A DNA stretch of 6,564 bases, taken from NCBI GenBank assembly GCA_024304875.1, contig JAMWZF010000054.1, forward strand, positions 1-6,564. Reading direction: 5' to 3'. The first letter of the stretch is position 1. Every line of letters starts with the position of its first letter. The stretch is from Paracoccaceae bacterium (GTDB taxonomy: Bacteria > Pseudomonadota > Alphaproteobacteria > Rhodobacterales > Rhodobacteraceae). The notes beneath the pieces were generated by a model. It had not been told where the DNA came from and did not search any database. It was given only the letters and a program-made list of their open reading frames with translations. The position numbers and the translations under genes were made by a program. Positions 5,058-6,564 of this stretch are shown here, one piece after another.

Positions 5058-5957
5058 GTGCGCCTGCCTTTCCTCGGCAAGCTGACCAAGATCGGCCTGA
5101 CCCCTCCTGCCCCCGCGCCGGGGCGGGAGGGGATCGGCATCGGCCTGATCGTGAAGGGCGAACAGGCCCATATCGGCGAATGGGCGCGGTTCCACCACGC
5201 GGTGGGCGTCCGACGCTTCGTCGTCTACGACGGCGCACCGGGAGACGGCACGGCGGACATCCTGCGCACCGTGCTTCCGTCCGGGTCGCTGCACGTCATT
5301 CCCTGGATTCAAAACCTGCGCGACAGCCGGCTGGACCGGGAGATCCACAACCAGGTGCTGGCCTACGCCCATGCAGCGGCGAACTTCGGTGCGGACCTGC
5401 GCTGGATGGCTTTCATAGATGTGGACGAGTTCCTGATACCCGCGCGCGGCGACAGCCTGCCCGAGGCTCTCGCGGGGTTGGACGTGCCGGCCGTGTCGCT
5501 GCCCTGGCACATGTTCGGCCATTCCGGCCATGCCGCGCCGCCCGACGGCGGCGTCCTGCGCAACTACACGCGGCGGGCCCGCGACCCGATGAGCGATGTG
5601 CGGGGCGTCCGCGCCTTCAAGTCCCTTGTCGATCCCTGCCGGTTGACGGCCCTGCGCGTTCACTCCGCCGAAACGGACGCCGGCGACGTGACCTGGAACG
5701 ATCGCGGGGAGAAGGTTCCAATGGCCAGGCGGGAGCGTCCGGAGTTCTACTCCACCGACCGCATCCAGCTGAACCACTACTACGCCCGCTCGAAAGCCGA
5801 GCTGGAAGCCAAGATCGCGCGCGGGCCGAACCTGCGCGGCAAGGCGGAAGAGTACGGGCGCAAGGTTCGCCGGACCGTCGAGAACATAGAAGCCGATGAG
5901 GTCGAAGACCTCCGCGCCGTCCGGTTCCTGCAGCGAACCGGGATCGACCTCGGCTGA
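5058..5957 (+). CDS. Glycosyltransferase of the GT2/GT92-like family
   Basis: This 299-residue protein probably transfers a sugar from a nucleotide-sugar donor to an unknown acceptor. Visible signs of the DUF23/GT92-like (Glyco_tranf_2_4) fold are GIGLIVKGEQAHIGEWARFH (27-46), VVYDGAPGDGTADIL (55-69) in place of the usual NxSxDGT block, and the DxD metal-binding motif in FIDVDEFLIP (119-128). IQLNHYYARSKAE (236-248) is the typical distal block. No membrane segment or signal peptide is evident. An in-frame TGA at 5052 (the peroxiredoxin stop) limits the start to GTG at 5058 or later; no Shine-Dalgarno is visible, so coupling to peroxiredoxin translation is likely. Co-transcription does not obviously make functional sense, and such genes often make exopolysaccharide or envelope glycans. 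The gene ends three bases before the stop of the convergent transpeptidase. The fold is fairly sure; donor and acceptor are unknown. Confidence 0.82.
   Translation: MRLPFLGKLTKIGLTPPAPAPGREGIGIGLIVKGEQAHIGEWARFHHAVGVRRFVVYDGAPGDGTADILRTVLPSGSLHVIPWIQNLRDSRLDREIHNQVLAYAHAAANFGADLRWMAFIDVDEFLIPARGDSLPEALAGLDVPAVSLPWHMFGHSGHAAPPDGGVLRNYTRRARDPMSDVRGVRAFKSLVDPCRLTALRVHSAETDAGDVTWNDRGEKVPMARRERPEFYSTDRIQLNHYYARSKAELEAKIARGPNLRGKAEEYGRKVRRTVENIEADEVEDLRAVRFLQRTGIDLG
5921..5941. terminator. Hairpin at the end of the glycosyltransferase gene
   Basis: CCGGTTC (5921-5927) and GAACCGG (5935-5941) form a perfect 7-bp stem with a 7-base loop, ending 13 bases before the glycosyltransferase stop. The gap between the two convergent stops is only three bases, so any terminator must lie inside coding sequence. 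There is no T-run on either strand; it may be a weak bidirectional stop or simply chance in GC-rich coding DNA. Confidence 0.2.
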
Positions 5958-5960
5958 ACC

Positions 5961-6560
5961 CTAGGCCTTTGCGCCCAGCACGACCCGCGTATTCAGCGGC
6001 ACCTGCTCGTAGAGATGCTGGACATGCGGATTCACCAGCCGGACGCAGCCGTTGGACACCGCGCTGCCGATCGTGCGCGGCGCGTTGGTGCCGTGGATCC
6101 GCAGGAAGCTGTCGCCCCGGCCCGGCACGAAGAGATAGAGCGCCCGCGCGCCGAGCGGGTTGTTCGGCCCCCCCGGCATGCCGTCTTCCCACTGCTTGTA
6201 TTCGCGGGGATTGCGCTCGATCATCTCGGGCGTGGGCGTCCAGGAGGGCCATTCCTTCTTGGCGCCGACGAAGAACTCGCCGCTTTCGTACAGATCGCCG
6301 CGGCCGATGCCGACGGCATAGCGGATCGCGCGGTTGCCCGGCAGGGTCCAGAGCAGCGAGAAGGTTGCAGGGTCGACATGAATTTCGCCGGGGTTCATCG
6401 GGGTCGCGAGGCGGATCACCCGCGGCATGATCGGGTCCGGCGTCCAGAGCTCGGGCGCCGCAGGCGCCGTATCGGCCTGTGGCGCGTTCGCGGTCTGGGC
6501 GATGGCCGGCGCGGCGAGGGTGCCAAGGCCGGCGGCGAGGAAGTGGCGGCGGTTCATCAT
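5961..6560 (-). CDS. Tat-exported L,D-transpeptidase (YkuD domain)
   Basis: This 199-residue periplasmic enzyme would form 3-3 peptidoglycan cross-links or attach proteins to peptidoglycan. The YkuD signature is near the C-terminus: H156 in RIHGTNAP and SNGCVRLVN (169-177) with nucleophile C172 and R174. The N-terminus, NRRHFLAAGLGTLAAPAIAQ (3-22), has twin arginines, a hydrophobic stretch and an Ala-x-Ala site, a classic Tat signal peptide with cleavage likely near residue 21. A proline/alanine-rich linker (about 22-46) follows; the catalytic domain starts near residue 48. VGIGRGDLYESGEFFVG and PGGPNNPLGARALYLF are typical of alphaproteobacterial members. ATG occurs twice in tandem (6560 and 6557); either could be the start, and the ribosome binding site lies beyond the window edge. 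Stop is TAG, three bases from the convergent glycosyltransferase. The reaction catalysed (cross-linking, lipoprotein anchoring or hydrolysis) cannot be told apart here. Confidence 0.92.
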   Translation of the reverse strand: MMNRRHFLAAGLGTLAAPAIAQTANAPQADTAPAAPELWTPDPIMPRVIRLATPMNPGEIHVDPATFSLLWTLPGNRAIRYAVGIGRGDLYESGEFFVGAKKEWPSWTPTPEMIERNPREYKQWEDGMPGGPNNPLGARALYLFVPGRGDSFLRIHGTNAPRTIGSAVSNGCVRLVNPHVQHLYEQVPLNTRVVLGAKA

Positions 6561-6564
6561 GGCA

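Noticed and set aside
4239..5777. A 512-codon open frame on the minus strand opposite the peroxiredoxin and glycosyltransferase genes
   Set aside because: Composition is rich in His, Arg, Gly and Val, as expected from reading GC-rich genes backwards; no family motif is seen, while both opposite genes have clear catalytic motifs.
4574..5899. A 441-codon plus-strand open frame overlapping the peroxiredoxin and glycosyltransferase genes
   Set aside because: It is a frame-shifted reading with Arg/Ala/Gly-rich low-complexity sequence and no recognisable domain.

Overview
The window is very GC-rich, with dense, mostly tightly packed genes, strong AAGGAGG-type ribosome binding sites and G/C-biased third positions. 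The gene families and codon use fit an alphaproteobacterium, most likely a Rhodobacterales relative; this is inferred from style and content, as no rRNA or marker gene is present. No tRNA, rRNA, insertion sequence, CRISPR array, integrase or phage gene was seen. This looks like chromosomal backbone rather than an island.

Layout, left to right. (1) Positions 30-1564, plus strand: an operon-like pair of a RarD/EamA-family transporter and an RluA-type pseudouridine synthase, overlapping by ATGA. (2) 1636-2628, plus: an aldo/keto reductase with its own leader and strong Shine-Dalgarno site. (3) 2647-4165, minus: a two-gene unit read right to left, with a ring-cleaving dioxygenase of the MhqO/PcpA type followed after one base by an alpha/beta hydrolase resembling MhqD. 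(4) 4166-4400: a 235-bp divergent intergenic region holding candidate promoters, a short inverted repeat and a leader hairpin. (5) 4401-5957, plus: a single-cysteine peroxiredoxin, then three bases later and in the same frame a glycosyltransferase with a GTG start. (6) 5961-6560, minus: a Tat-signal-bearing L,D-transpeptidase, convergent with the glycosyltransferase and starting four bases from the window edge.

The most coherent biology is in the centre. In Bacillus, MhqO and MhqD homologues are induced together against quinone-like electrophiles. Here the same pair is divergent from a thiol peroxidase and convergent with an NADPH-type aldo/keto reductase, which suggests a small electrophile and peroxide defence neighbourhood. 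No MarR-type regulator is in the window, so control would have to come from elsewhere. All eight proteins fall in recognisable families and no wholly new system was found. The observations most worth checking are a perfect 10-bp GC-rich hairpin ending in four T's inside the first codons of the hydrolase gene, an inverted repeat where the -35 region of the dioxygenase promoter should lie, and the in-frame TGA junction between peroxiredoxin and glycosyltransferase.
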